A DNA stretch of 26,245 bases, from positions 1 through 26,245 of the IMG/VR virus record IMGVR_UViG_3300020195_001307. One strand, 5' to 3'. The position numbers and the translations under genes are program-made. Shown here piece by piece: positions 7,082-15,078 of the stretch. The number at the start of each line of letters is the position of its first letter. Position 1 is the stretch's first letter. This DNA is from a virus. The notes under the pieces were generated by a model. The model was not told where the DNA came from and ran no database searches. It saw only the letters and a program-made list of their open reading frames with translations.

Positions 7082-9271
7082 CTAAGGTTTTTGAGTTTCA
7101 GACTTGCGGAGACTGAAGATAAACTCGTCGTTAGGACTCCACAGGCTGCCAGGTAACGCCCAAAAGTCGTACAACCACAGACCATCCTCATCCCGCTCCA
7201 GAATGAAGACAGACGGATCGCCATCCGAGCCGGTAATTTGCTTCATACCAACACAAACCCATTTTCCCATTTGTTGATCAGTATTTTGCAGTCTATATTG
7301 TGGGCCAACTTCAGCAGGGCAAAAATATAATCCCAATTCTTGTGCTCTTTCATATATTTGGTCAGTCGTTGGATCACCAGAAAGTCCCATTTGGTTTAGT
7401 GTTAGTATTACTGTATCCAATATTTGAGCTACGGGGAGTGTAGTAAAATCTGGATTATTCATCATATTCTGAGCACGAGAATTTACATGTCCAGCTTGTT
7501 CCAGTTCACTCTGAAGTTGCTCTTTTGTCTTTCCGCCAATCTCAATACCTTGCCTTCGTATTTTCCCTTCTGGAAAAGAGGTATAGATATGTTCGACATT
7601 CGCCTCAGTTAGTTTGTCAAAGATTCCAGGTACAAGAGGTCCAACATAGGCTCTTGTATCAGGTTTTACTTCTGATACGTTGTGAGCAATTTGTGAAGAT
7701 TCACAAGCAAAAACAATCGGCATGTCTTGCTCGGGATTTCTTGCCACCAGCAGTTTTTTAACTTCATTGGTAAATGCTTCAGGAACTGGTCTTGTAACAC
7801 CATACATAAAATCAAGTGGCTCTCTATCTAAACGGTGAGCCCCAAGGTCAAATCCATAAATAGTTTGAATATCTTCAGCAAGATTTCTTTGGTTTCGTAA
7901 CTCCTTAATTCGCGGATCTTCTTTGTAACCGAAATATTTGATAGGTCTATCAATGGCGTAGAGAAATTTAAGGTCATCACTAGTCAATGGTTTATTCTCA
8001 CCCATTTTACGATCAATAACAGTCAGAAGTTTTGTATCTGCATCTGTCGCAAAAAACGCCTCTCCGCCGGGAAGATATTTTAATTTATCTCCAATGACAG
8101 GTGATGCTTTTATATAGTCATCAAGATTCTCTTCCCACTCCATGCCACGGACTTCCGTAACGCGATCTTCTTCAGATACGATGACCACACGAGGATTTGC
8201 TTGGTTGCCATCTTTATCACGAGTATAGTAAATATGTAATTCTGCGCCATTATCTAAATAGTTTCCTTGTGCAGTTTCTGATCCTGCAATACACCAACCT
8301 GTCCCTTTTCCCACAAGCGTATCTGCTACACCCTTTCCCGTATGACCTTTTTGTTTTGAAAAAGTAACCCAGCCGCAACTATTTCCTCCTGTTATTTGCA
8401 TTTCCTCGTCTGTAATAGGAGGAATATACTCCTGTACCCAACCATATGCTGCGCGAAAGTCTTTTTTTTCAAGAGCGTCTAAAAAAGATGGTCTGACCCC
8501 TTCGGGAATATCTAGATTATACCCCCAATAAATAGGGTTGTTGTCTCCTTGGGCCTTATAGGCTGAGGCGATGAACTTCAAACCGTTTTCATTTACTTCA
8601 GGAAACATTTTAACCGAACGTTGTTTGCCACTCGGACGCTTTGGAAATCTGCCTAACTCTACTACTTTCCCATCTGGGCCTTTTTCGGTCTTTTTATATC
8701 GTTCAAGTCCGAGCATCCCCGCAAATGCCCAGTATTTAAGATAATCTGGTAAGTAAGAAGATTTTACAGATACAAGATAATCAATCCACTCCTCAATGCT
8801 TCCTTCTTGATCCTCTTTCGCTTGAGCAAGATGTTCGTGTTTGATTATTAACATTTCTTCTTCGGTTAAATCCTGCCGATCGCCAGCCCTGCCTTGATTA
8901 CGAACAAATTCAGTCTGTCTCGTCCAGTATTGTTCCAAATGTGCGTATTCCTGGCTGCTATTTGTATTTTCTTGCTCACCTTCACTCTCTGGGTTTTTTG
9001 GTTTTGGTAGTTCAATGACATACTTTTCAAACAGTATTCTTTTAAGTCTTGAAACAGCCTTGACTCTGGCATCTCCTTCAGGGCTATAAATAGTTTTTCT
9101 TAATCTATCAAGGTAGTTTTGAATTCTTGCGCCTGGGTCACGAGGAACTGCTTTTTCAGTCAATCTCATTGTACGGTTCGCCGCATGTGTGACTTCTTTG
9201 CTTCCAGAAAGTTTGGAATATCGCTCACTCAAAAATACTTCCCCTAGATTATCTGGATTCCCTTCATTCAT
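7082..9271 (-). CDS. DGR target (variable) protein, C-terminal ligand-binding-type domain
   Basis: The protein whose C-terminus is diversified by the DGR. It has 729 residues and no signal peptide or membrane segment. The first 300 residues are charged and helical, with an acidic low-complexity stretch near 95-110. A middle region has GTGWCIAGSETAQGNYL and ELHIYYTRD, a pattern I associate with large CPR DGR target proteins. The C-terminal domain starts near LGLYFCPAEVGP and ends in the variable region (679-724), with the usual scaffold DGLWLxDxW and FxFSLRK kept constant. A C-type-lectin-like fold is likely from the family but was not tested. A TATAAT box on the minus strand ends 6 nt before ATG 9271, so the mRNA is probably leaderless. 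The ligand is unknown. Confidence 0.88.
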   Translation of the reverse strand: MNEGNPDNLGEVFLSERYSKLSGSKEVTHAANRTMRLTEKAVPRDPGARIQNYLDRLRKTIYSPEGDARVKAVSRLKRILFEKYVIELPKPKNPESEGEQENTNSSQEYAHLEQYWTRQTEFVRNQGRAGDRQDLTEEEMLIIKHEHLAQAKEDQEGSIEEWIDYLVSVKSSYLPDYLKYWAFAGMLGLERYKKTEKGPDGKVVELGRFPKRPSGKQRSVKMFPEVNENGLKFIASAYKAQGDNNPIYWGYNLDIPEGVRPSFLDALEKKDFRAAYGWVQEYIPPITDEEMQITGGNSCGWVTFSKQKGHTGKGVADTLVGKGTGWCIAGSETAQGNYLDNGAELHIYYTRDKDGNQANPRVVIVSEEDRVTEVRGMEWEENLDDYIKASPVIGDKLKYLPGGEAFFATDADTKLLTVIDRKMGENKPLTSDDLKFLYAIDRPIKYFGYKEDPRIKELRNQRNLAEDIQTIYGFDLGAHRLDREPLDFMYGVTRPVPEAFTNEVKKLLVARNPEQDMPIVFACESSQIAHNVSEVKPDTRAYVGPLVPGIFDKLTEANVEHIYTSFPEGKIRRQGIEIGGKTKEQLQSELEQAGHVNSRAQNMMNNPDFTTLPVAQILDTVILTLNQMGLSGDPTTDQIYERAQELGLYFCPAEVGPQYRLQNTDQQMGKWVCVGMKQITGSDGDPSVFILERDEDGLWLYDFWALPGSLWSPNDEFIFSLRKSETQKP
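7102..7237 (-). repeat. DGR variable repeat (VR), last 46 or so codons of the target gene
   Basis: This is the acceptor of mutagenised TR cDNA, covering residues about 679-724. Relative to TR the protein carries N679I, D681G, N685D, N687S, N690I, N694D, N701Y, N703F, K706L, D708G, N709S, K710L, N712S and N715D. All of these come from adenine changes. V718I comes from a G-to-A change near the 3' end. The stop codon lies 18 bp beyond the repeat. The identity run GAGACTGAAGA next to the 3' end is the likely place of cDNA priming. Confidence 0.93.
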
Positions 9272-9379
9272 AACTAAATTATATCAGTTTTCCTCGTTTA
9301 CGCATATCGCTAAGTTCGTAGGTTGTTAAAGAGCAAATTAAAACACACATCGTTATTCTGTTTATAATTTCGCTTAATT

Positions 9380-9428
9380 GTCTTTTTTCTCCTGAGCGCG
9401 ATTGCTCACGCCCAGTCGGAAAGAAGAC
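9380..9428. other. Hairpin in the gap between target gene and DUF4352-like gene
   Basis: 9380-9389 pairs with 9419-9428 (nine Watson-Crick pairs and one wobble), and GAGC 9394-9397 pairs with GCTC 9404-9407 inside it. It lies 5 bp past the end of the DUF4352-like gene and could stop or protect that transcript. It lacks a clear T-run on the minus strand, so it is not a canonical intrinsic terminator. The rest of 9272-9433 shows nothing certain. Confidence 0.3.
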
Positions 9429-9433
9429 GATCG

Positions 9434-9985
9434 TTACTTTCCCAGATCGATCTGTTGGCCTTTGCCAAAATATCCACCTTTGACTAAGAGCTTTAATCCA
9501 GTCGCGTCTTTTGGGATATCGAATACGATATCACCAGTCACGTTGAGTCCTGGCTGAACTTGCTGTAGGAATAAGTCAACTTTTCCTTGAGCCATTCCTT
9601 TTGCTGTTTGGCCGTCAATTGAGCGGTCAAATGTTCTTCCTTGACTATCTGTAAGAGTAATCATGGAACTATCAATGGTCTTTGTCTCTTTAGCCTTGTT
9701 TTCAATTTTCAGACTAATGACATAGAACAGACCTTGAGCATCCTTCTTGGTGTATTGATTTCCAAGACTGGCTGCTGTGGTCACATCAGTAACAGTAAAA
9801 GCGATGTCGCCGTCCTGTACTGTTTCACCAACTTTAGCAATTGGTTTTGCCTCATCTTGTTTAGAGTCAGTACCTGATTGGGAAGTGCCAGAAGTACTAC
9901 TTCCAGATTTACCCATAGAGCCAATGACTCCTATAACGATGAATATGAGTAGGATGATTCCGCCCCATTTAAGTAATTTCTTCAT
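9434..9985 (-). CDS. DUF4352-like membrane-anchored protein
   Basis: The 183 residues start with a lysine-bearing N-terminus and one strong hydrophobic segment at about 9-25. A Ser/Gly/Thr-rich linker follows, then a beta-rich domain resembling DUF4352. It has VGETVQDGDIAFTVTDV, a central YVISLKIENKAKETKTI strand pair and a terminal region with PGLNVTGDIVFDIPK. Such proteins are immunoglobulin-like, sit outside the membrane and have no known enzyme activity. There is no lipobox cysteine, so it is an anchored protein rather than a lipoprotein. The start is firm: GGGAGGTGAT stands about 8 nt before the ATG. A TATAAT at 10035-10040 and an operator-like inverted repeat directly downstream suggest repression, probably by the nearby XRE protein. 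Confidence 0.8.
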   Translation of the reverse strand: MKKLLKWGGIILLIFIVIGVIGSMGKSGSSTSGTSQSGTDSKQDEAKPIAKVGETVQDGDIAFTVTDVTTAASLGNQYTKKDAQGLFYVISLKIENKAKETKTIDSSMITLTDSQGRTFDRSIDGQTAKGMAQGKVDLFLQQVQPGLNVTGDIVFDIPKDATGLKLLVKGGYFGKGQQIDLGK

Positions 9986-10012
9986 ATTTTATCACCTCCC
10001 TTTTCAGGCTAT

Positions 10013-10040
10013 TTGCTAATTGTAGCTTAGCAAGATTATA
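10013..10040 (-). promoter_or_regulatory. Promoter and operator-like inverted repeat of the DUF4352-like gene
   Basis: TATAAT on the minus strand at 10035-10040 is followed immediately by a perfect inverted repeat, TTGCTAA (10013-10019), 7-nt spacer, TTAGCAA (10027-10033). This covers the expected transcription start, as a repressor site would. The same half-site TTAGCAA recurs at 10566-10572, next to the XRE gene. Confidence 0.5.
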
Positions 10041-10079
10041 TCAGCTCTTGAGCGTAAATGCTAAGCCTTATCTAGCAAT

Positions 10080-10241
10080 TTATTTACTCCCAAATTTTTC
10101 AATTAAACGTCTTAGTTTTTTAGTTGTGAAGAAAAGCCGATCAATATAGATCTTGTCGTGAGTGATAAGGTAGCGATAAAAATATCGTTCGCATCTGCTG
10201 AGGAGTTTCACGGCCTTTTCCTTTTGGATATTTCTTTCCAT
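10080..10241 (-). CDS. Possible small basic protein (53 aa)
   Basis: ATG 10239-10241 to TAA 10080-10082 gives 53 residues rich in Lys, Arg, Tyr and Phe, including RCERYFYRYLITHDKIYIDR. It is likely helical and basic. I do not recognise it. It starts directly after sequence B (10239-10289), exactly as the serine recombinase starts directly after sequence A. There is no Shine-Dalgarno. It may be a real small gene, the remnant of a larger one, or a leftover at a recombination site. Confidence 0.4.
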   Translation of the reverse strand: MERNIQKEKAVKLLSRCERYFYRYLITHDKIYIDRLFFTTKKLRRLIEKFGSK

Positions 10242-10289
10242 CAAGACACAAGGTGCCGCAAAGAATCTGGAAGTCCAGGCTGAAGATGC
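10239..10289 (-). repeat. Conserved 51-nt sequence B (partner of A at 5181-5225)
   Basis: On the minus strand it reads GCATCT, then a 6-nt insertion relative to A, TGGACTTCC, a variable middle, and CACCTTGTGTC, running into ATG. It has the same orientation as A and lies 5.06 kb away. The interval between them holds RT, Avd, TR and target. See the finding on A and B. Confidence 0.5.
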
Positions 10290-10306
10290 TATAAGGACAA
10301 ATCAGT

Positions 10307-10519
10307 TTAGAAAAGTTGTTTCAGTGGAATACCGATGGCTTTGGCAATTTTCTCCAAAACCTCTAAAGAAGGTCCATATCGACCTTGTTCGATATAGCCC
10401 ATATACGCACGGCTAATACCGATCTTATCACCAAGTTTTTCTTGGCTTAAGCCCATTTCCTTTCGGCGTTTCTGTATTCGCTTGCCCAAAAGCTTGGGTA
10501 GCTTTGCATTCTTTCGCAT
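10307..10519 (-). CDS. XRE-family helix-turn-helix regulator
   Basis: A small DNA-binding protein of the Cro/CI/XRE type. The five-helix HTH fills almost the whole protein: LGKRIQKRRKEMGLSQEKLG, then KIGISRAYMGYIEQGRY as turn and recognition helix, then PSLEVLEKIAKAIGIPLKQLF. There is no effector domain. I prefer ATG 10519 (70 residues) because GGAG stands 9 nt before it. A GTG at 10555 would add 12 residues but has no ribosome site. It is divergent from the SHOCT-type gene. The gap holds TTAGCAA-like half-sites, which also occur before the DUF4352-like gene, so it probably controls itself and these two neighbours. Confidence 0.85.
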   Translation of the reverse strand: MRKNAKLPKLLGKRIQKRRKEMGLSQEKLGDKIGISRAYMGYIEQGRYGPSLEVLEKIAKAIGIPLKQLF

Positions 10520-10565
10520 ACTCTTATTCTCCAAAGAGATGCTTGGGTTATCCACAATGTCACAC

Positions 10566-10618
10566 TTAGCAATTAGCCTTGAAAACGGTCGTATTTTATG
10601 CTAAGTTAGACTAAGCAA
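10566..10618. promoter_or_regulatory. Operator-like half-sites between the XRE and SHOCT-type genes
   Basis: TTAGCAA lies at 10566-10572. A near-palindrome, GCTAAGT (10600-10606), 3 nt, ACTAAGC (10610-10616), follows. These share the GCTAA/TTAGC core with the inverted repeat at 10013-10033. A TTGAAA at 10579-10584 may be part of the rightward promoter. The spacing fits one regulator controlling both divergent genes. Confidence 0.4.
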
Positions 10619-10644
10619 TTTACTTATGACAGGAGGTGAACAAA

Positions 10645-11046
10645 ATGGGATTATTCGGAAATAAAACAGATAGGAAGCTTTCTTTTGCTTTAGGTGGGTA
10701 TAAATTTACCGCTAATGATGACTATGTTTCCTACCAAAGCATGTATGGAAAGTCTTTCAGAGTACTCAGAAAAGATATCGAAAGTGTCAGTCTTGATAAA
10801 GGTGGAATGGGTAAAAATATCATTAAAGTAAATGGCAGAGGAACAATTCTTGCTGAAGTTGAATTGCCTAAGCCTTGGTCTGAACAAGCACAGGATTTTA
10901 TTAGAAAAGAAGCATTGGGAGGAAGCTCTCAGCAGAGTTCTGTTTCTGGCGTAGAAGATTTGGAAAAGCTAGCTGAACTGAGAGAAAAAGGCGTTATTAC
11001 TCAGGAAGAATTCGATAAAAAGAAGCAACAGATCCTAGGGATCTAG
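10645..11046 (+). CDS. SHOCT-domain protein with PH-like N-terminal domain
   Basis: The 133 residues comprise a beta-rich N-terminal part (about 10-85) with FRVLRKDIESVSL and KNIIKVNGRGT, like short bacterial PH-type domains. A Ser/Gln linker follows, then a C-terminal SHOCT motif, LEKLAELREKGVITQEEFDKK with QQILGI. SHOCT motifs are thought to mediate oligomerisation and usually end proteins of unknown function. The start is firm: AGGAGG at 10631-10636 stands 8 nt before ATG 10645, while GTG 10636 lies within that ribosome site. Its stop overlaps the stop of the convergent terminase gene by 2 bp. Confidence 0.8.
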   Translation: MGLFGNKTDRKLSFALGGYKFTANDDYVSYQSMYGKSFRVLRKDIESVSLDKGGMGKNIIKVNGRGTILAEVELPKPWSEQAQDFIRKEALGGSSQQSSVSGVEDLEKLAELREKGVITQEEFDKKKQQILGI

Positions 11047-12575
11047 TACTTCATATCAAGCATACCGGCAGTGTATGGTTTCGATATATCTCGCCATTCT
11101 CCTGTAATTTTGTCATATGAGTAATGAGGTTTATCCTCAGTTTTAATTCTAAATGGATAATATGGTTGATCGCTTTCTATAATTTTGCTTAATCCAATTG
11201 TAAATGCATCGGCCAAATCATCATGTTTTGTTGAGTGAATGTTAAGTAATTGGTTTATGAGAGTTTCTCCTACAAATTCAGGAATGAATACTTTGCCTAA
11301 CTGTACATATGGAGAAACGAGTCGTAATCGTGAGGCTTTATCAAGATGACCAACTGATACTGGCTCAGCCATGAGTTTTTCTACAAGAAATAATTGTTGT
11401 ACTACTGCGTCTTGGTATCCAACACTCTCTACAAAAATTCTAGGTATAATACCAAATGTTTCTTTTAATTCGGCAGCTAATTTCTTAATTGCTTCAACTG
11501 TTTCTGGAAAGTCCAATTGTTTATTTACAATATTCGGTAGCACATAAGCCTGAAGTGTTTTATCGTATCCTGTTACGTACATCGGAACCATAGCTGTAAA
11601 ATCTCGTCCATCACCTTTTTTAATGGCAAGATCAATTGCAATTAAAATTATTCTTGGCCTCGGCACTTCTCTTGTTGGAAGAGTAAAGTTGTACTTTTTA
11701 ATCCATGCTCTCTGTATAACTTGTTGGTCATCGGGGACAATTTGTAGGAGATATTCTCGTTCAAAAGAACCAATATCAATTGTTTCACGCCTAAGCTCGT
11801 CAATTTTCTCCTGTGTAAACTTTTGAGGCCAGAGAATAACACCGTCCTCATCAACAAGCGGAAATTGAATAAATACGCTATTTTGTCCAACGTCATTATC
11901 GTACTCCTTCAGCTTCATCATTAATGAGTCTTCGTGGAGTAGATTCCCAACCACCACAATTCTTGTTCCAATGTCTCCAAGCGGTTTAATTTCACTGGTA
12001 AACCAACGATAAATACTTTGTCTGTTATCGAGTGTCTTTACTGAGTTAATATCCTCTACATCATCAAGAATAATTAAATCCGGTCTGTATGGGCCGTGCC
12101 TTAATCCTCTGATACTTTCTCCAGTAGATACAACCGTAATTCTTGCTCCGTATCTTGTTAACTCGATTGAATTTGCACTCCATTCACCTTTACCATCGGT
12201 AAATGGTCCAAAATCTTTTTTTAGAAGCTCGTTTGATTCCAACTCTCTTCTTATATTGCTCAAGATTTGCTTACACTGGCTTTGTGTTTGGCTCACGATA
12301 ACAACAAACTTTTTCTGTTGCTCACCAGTAATTGCCCAGATTGGGTATGAGTTACTTATAATAGTTGTTTTACCTGAACTACGAAAAGCCATAATGAATA
12401 CTTCTGGACAATTACTTTTCTGTGTAAGATTAAAAATCGTTTTTTGAAAGTCAGCAGTTGGATATTTTACATACTCACTAAAATACATATGAAAGAAGAG
12501 AATATGGCTTTGCCGTGCTGATTCTCTCCGAACAGACTGATCTGCAAATAATTGGTCTAATATAGTGTTATTCAT
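11043..12575 (-). CDS. Phage-type terminase large subunit, complete copy (TerL)
   Basis: The DNA-packaging motor ATPase and nuclease of tailed phages. Its 510 residues show the N-terminal ATPase with Walker A FRSSGKTT (64-71), Walker B LIILDD (167-172, with E174 as candidate catalytic Glu), and coupling motif VVVGNLLHEDS. The C-terminal RNase H-like nuclease has acidic positions D315 (IAIDLAIKK), E383 (FVESVG) and D452/D453 (HDDLADA). All key residues are present. Its start overlaps the TerS gene by 8 bp, so it is translationally coupled. It is the last gene of a minus-strand operon. No portal, protease or capsid gene follows; host-like genes do. Residues 1-368 recur in the truncated second copy. 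Confidence 0.9.
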   Translation of the reverse strand: MNNTILDQLFADQSVRRESARQSHILFFHMYFSEYVKYPTADFQKTIFNLTQKSNCPEVFIMAFRSSGKTTIISNSYPIWAITGEQQKKFVVIVSQTQSQCKQILSNIRRELESNELLKKDFGPFTDGKGEWSANSIELTRYGARITVVSTGESIRGLRHGPYRPDLIILDDVEDINSVKTLDNRQSIYRWFTSEIKPLGDIGTRIVVVGNLLHEDSLMMKLKEYDNDVGQNSVFIQFPLVDEDGVILWPQKFTQEKIDELRRETIDIGSFEREYLLQIVPDDQQVIQRAWIKKYNFTLPTREVPRPRIILIAIDLAIKKGDGRDFTAMVPMYVTGYDKTLQAYVLPNIVNKQLDFPETVEAIKKLAAELKETFGIIPRIFVESVGYQDAVVQQLFLVEKLMAEPVSVGHLDKASRLRLVSPYVQLGKVFIPEFVGETLINQLLNIHSTKHDDLADAFTIGLSKIIESDQPYYPFRIKTEDKPHYSYDKITGEWRDISKPYTAGMLDMKY

Positions 12576-13005
12576 TTTCTATTTTTTGCACCTCTGGTTT
12601 AATGATTCCTGCCATGAGCAAAGCTTTCCTGACAGAGTCTTCTTGTTCTGCTGTTAGCATCGGATCTTTCATTTGACTTGAAGTAATCTCGACCTTAGTA
12701 AGGTACGCAGGGTGATGGTGTTTTAGCCAAAATATTATTGCTGTCATGTTTTTATCCTTAATGGCACTCATTAGTTGTGACTCTGCCATATCGTTTACTA
12801 AAAGGCTTCCATCGAGTAATGCCTGGTCACTTTGTTGAGTAAATTCCGCATCTTCTTTTCTCCAGCGATAGTAGGTGGAGCGGCCAACACCGCATTTCTC
12901 GCAGGCTACTTGGACGATTGGAGTTTTCTTCAGTTGCTCGACCAGCAGATCCTGCTCAACCTTTATACGATCTCTGACTGTAATTTGGTTATCTTTGTTT
13001 TTCAT
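12568..13005 (-). CDS. Terminase small subunit-like DNA-binding protein (TerS), copy 1
   Basis: The 145 residues have an N-terminal helix-turn-helix, TPIVQVACEKCGVGRSTYYRW, of the kind used by small terminase subunits and Tn3-like HTH proteins. A helical middle part with a conserved IIFWLKHHHPAYL, common in phage TerS-like proteins, and a charged tail follow. The role would be to recognise packaging-site DNA and load TerL. It overlaps TerL by 8 bp and the upstream methyltransferase by 4 bp, so all three are coupled. The start ATG 13005 fits these overlaps. Confidence 0.75.
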   Translation of the reverse strand: MKNKDNQITVRDRIKVEQDLLVEQLKKTPIVQVACEKCGVGRSTYYRWRKEDAEFTQQSDQALLDGSLLVNDMAESQLMSAIKDKNMTAIIFWLKHHHPAYLTKVEITSSQMKDPMLTAEQEDSVRKALLMAGIIKPEVQKIENE

Positions 13006-13745
13006 AGTTTTTTAGCTTTTTTGTTGGTAACTTTTTCAAAACGATCAATGATCACTTGGCAGTATTCTTGATCAAGCTCTATCCCCAAACATCTGCGTTT
13101 GGTCTGCTCACAAGCCATCAAAGTAGATCCTGATCCCAGAAAAGGGTCATATACCCAATCATCGGTTTTTGAGCTGTTCAAGATGAGGTTTCGAAGTAAT
13201 CCAACTGGTTTCATTGTTGGATGTAGTGGACTCTTGTTTGGCTTCGGGTAAAACAAAACACTTTTATCTTGTGATTTCTGGAATGCATGTCTGCCATACC
13301 AGCCGTACGCAATTAATTCATGTTGTGGAAGATAGTTGAGTCGTCCAAGTACAACATGATTTTTAACCCAGATAAGAAGCTGGGCAAACTTGAACCCTTC
13401 ATCAACTAGTCCTTCACGCATAGCGAAAAGCATCTTGTCAGAGTTAAAAAGATAATAGCTATTCTTTTCCGCCAGATACGGTTTCACTAAGTTAAGCCAC
13501 CCTTTGGTAAACGCTCTATATTCTTGGTCAGTCTGTTCGTGGTCATTGGCGATAATTTTCGACTTACTAATCTGATTAAAGTTGATCTTATTTTCTACGT
13601 ATCCAACACCGTAAGGCATATCAGTAAGGATTAGAGAGATTTTCCGATCACTTAGAAGTTTTCCCACCATTACTGGATCTAATGCATCACCGCAGACGAG
13701 ATAATGTGAGCCTAGTTCAAAAATGTCATTCTTTTGGATTAACAT
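13002..13745 (-). CDS. DNA methyltransferase, N4-cytosine/N6-adenine type, copy 1
   Basis: The 247 residues have catalytic motif IV, DMPY (42-45), near the N-terminus and the SAM-binding motif I, DPFLGSGST (200-208), near the C-terminus. This order fits the beta class. The middle includes HPTMKPVGLLRNLI, and a short region there may recognise the target. No restriction enzyme gene is beside it, so it is probably an orphan or a phage-protection enzyme. AAAGGAGG stands 6 nt before the start, inside the end of the upstream gene. DMPY instead of the more usual DPPY is a tolerated variant. Confidence 0.88.
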   Translation of the reverse strand: MLIQKNDIFELGSHYLVCGDALDPVMVGKLLSDRKISLILTDMPYGVGYVENKINFNQISKSKIIANDHEQTDQEYRAFTKGWLNLVKPYLAEKNSYYLFNSDKMLFAMREGLVDEGFKFAQLLIWVKNHVVLGRLNYLPQHELIAYGWYGRHAFQKSQDKSVLFYPKPNKSPLHPTMKPVGLLRNLILNSSKTDDWVYDPFLGSGSTLMACEQTKRRCLGIELDQEYCQVIIDRFEKVTNKKAKKL

Positions 13746-15018
13746 ACGTTGCCTCCTTTCCAGTCAATTGCTGATATCGAGCAACGATTACATCGCAAAA
13801 AACAGGATCTATTTCGCATAAGAATGCTCGGCGTTTCAGTTGTTCCGCAGCTATGAGCTGACTTCCTGAACCACCAAAGAGATCAAGAATGATGTCGCCA
13901 GCCTTGGTGCAACGTCGAAAGGCTTTTTCGTATAACGTCGGGGGCTTTTGTGTTGGATGTTCATAGTCTTGCCCAGCAACACGCTTCGCTAGCCAAATAT
14001 CAAAAAGATCCATAATGTCGTCAGTTAATCGGTTACCCGTGCCAACTTCTTTATTCAGGACTTCATTGAGGTTATGAATGGGAGATAAGTAAGGATTACC
14101 CCTAGTTCCGTATATGCAGGGCTCAAAGCATTTATTGAAAGCTATCTGAGGAGTCATGTTGGCATTATTTTTGATCCACAAACACACACGCTTCTTATCG
14201 ATTCCGAGTTCGTTAAACAATTCTTGGAACATCCAAATATACGACTGATCACAAAAGGAGAAAACATGGCAGTCTGGATGTGTATGAGCTAAACCATTCT
14301 GAAACACAGTTTTGAGAAATGCTCGGTATTCGTTATCTGGTTTTTTATCGTTTACTTTTTTACTCCCATACGTGCCTTTATTACCAACGCCTTTGTTGTA
14401 GTTGAGATCTATATTGTAAATAGGGTCAAAATGCAGAATGTCGGCTTTATCTGAGCCCATAAGTCTTGCGACGACTAGCGGATCATTGTTATCGCCACAA
14501 ATGATTCGATGAGAGTTAAATTCTCCAAGGTAAATGAGGTCTCCTGATTTTGTTCTTGGAGTTTTTATTTTCGCTGCTTCTTTTTCAGCATCGAAGTCAT
14601 CATCATCGATTCCCAGTGCATCATCAAAAATATGAGTGAAGTCAAGATTATCAAAGCCAGATTCCAGAAGCAATTCGATATCAAAGTTTTTTAGAAGTTC
14701 ATAATCCCAATCTCCAGATACTCGATTTAAGGTTAAATTTAGCCGTTTCTCTTTTTCAACATCACTGATATTGATGAAGTTTACAGGTACTTTTTTATAT
14801 CCTAAATCTTTTGCAATCTTGAGCCTAAAATGTCCAGCTATAACAGTTCCATACCGCGACTTATTGCTGTTTGCAAGGATTGGTATAAGAAAACCATTAT
14901 CCTTAATACTTTTTGTAAGGTCGCTAATTGATTTCTCGCTCCAAAGGCGAGGATTGTAGGTGGCTGGAATTAAATCAGCGATTGGTACTTCAACTGTTTG
15001 AATTGATATGTTTTGCAT
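13726..15018 (-). CDS. ParB-like domain fused to DNA methyltransferase, copy 1
   Basis: Of the 430 residues, about 8-100 form a ParB/Srx-type domain (ADLIPATYNPR, IKDNGFLIPI, VIAGHFRLKIAKDLG). An acidic linker with a run of Asp at 138-143 follows. The rest is a methyltransferase with DPIY at 198-201 and LDLFGGSGSQ near 378. It ends overlapping the second methyltransferase by 20 bp. ParB-methyltransferase fusions next to terminase genes are common in phages and prophages, where they are thought to modify phage DNA. The role of the ParB part is not known. A GATAAT box 6 nt before ATG 15018 may be an internal leaderless promoter. Confidence 0.88.
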   Translation of the reverse strand: MQNISIQTVEVPIADLIPATYNPRLWSEKSISDLTKSIKDNGFLIPILANSNKSRYGTVIAGHFRLKIAKDLGYKKVPVNFINISDVEKEKRLNLTLNRVSGDWDYELLKNFDIELLLESGFDNLDFTHIFDDALGIDDDDFDAEKEAAKIKTPRTKSGDLIYLGEFNSHRIICGDNNDPLVVARLMGSDKADILHFDPIYNIDLNYNKGVGNKGTYGSKKVNDKKPDNEYRAFLKTVFQNGLAHTHPDCHVFSFCDQSYIWMFQELFNELGIDKKRVCLWIKNNANMTPQIAFNKCFEPCIYGTRGNPYLSPIHNLNEVLNKEVGTGNRLTDDIMDLFDIWLAKRVAGQDYEHPTQKPPTLYEKAFRRCTKAGDIILDLFGGSGSQLIAAEQLKRRAFLCEIDPVFCDVIVARYQQLTGKEATYVNPKE

Positions 15019-15078
15019 ACCAATATTATCTCAAGGAGTATTTGTTTGGTCACGGTCGAGGTATTCCAAGAAGTTGAG

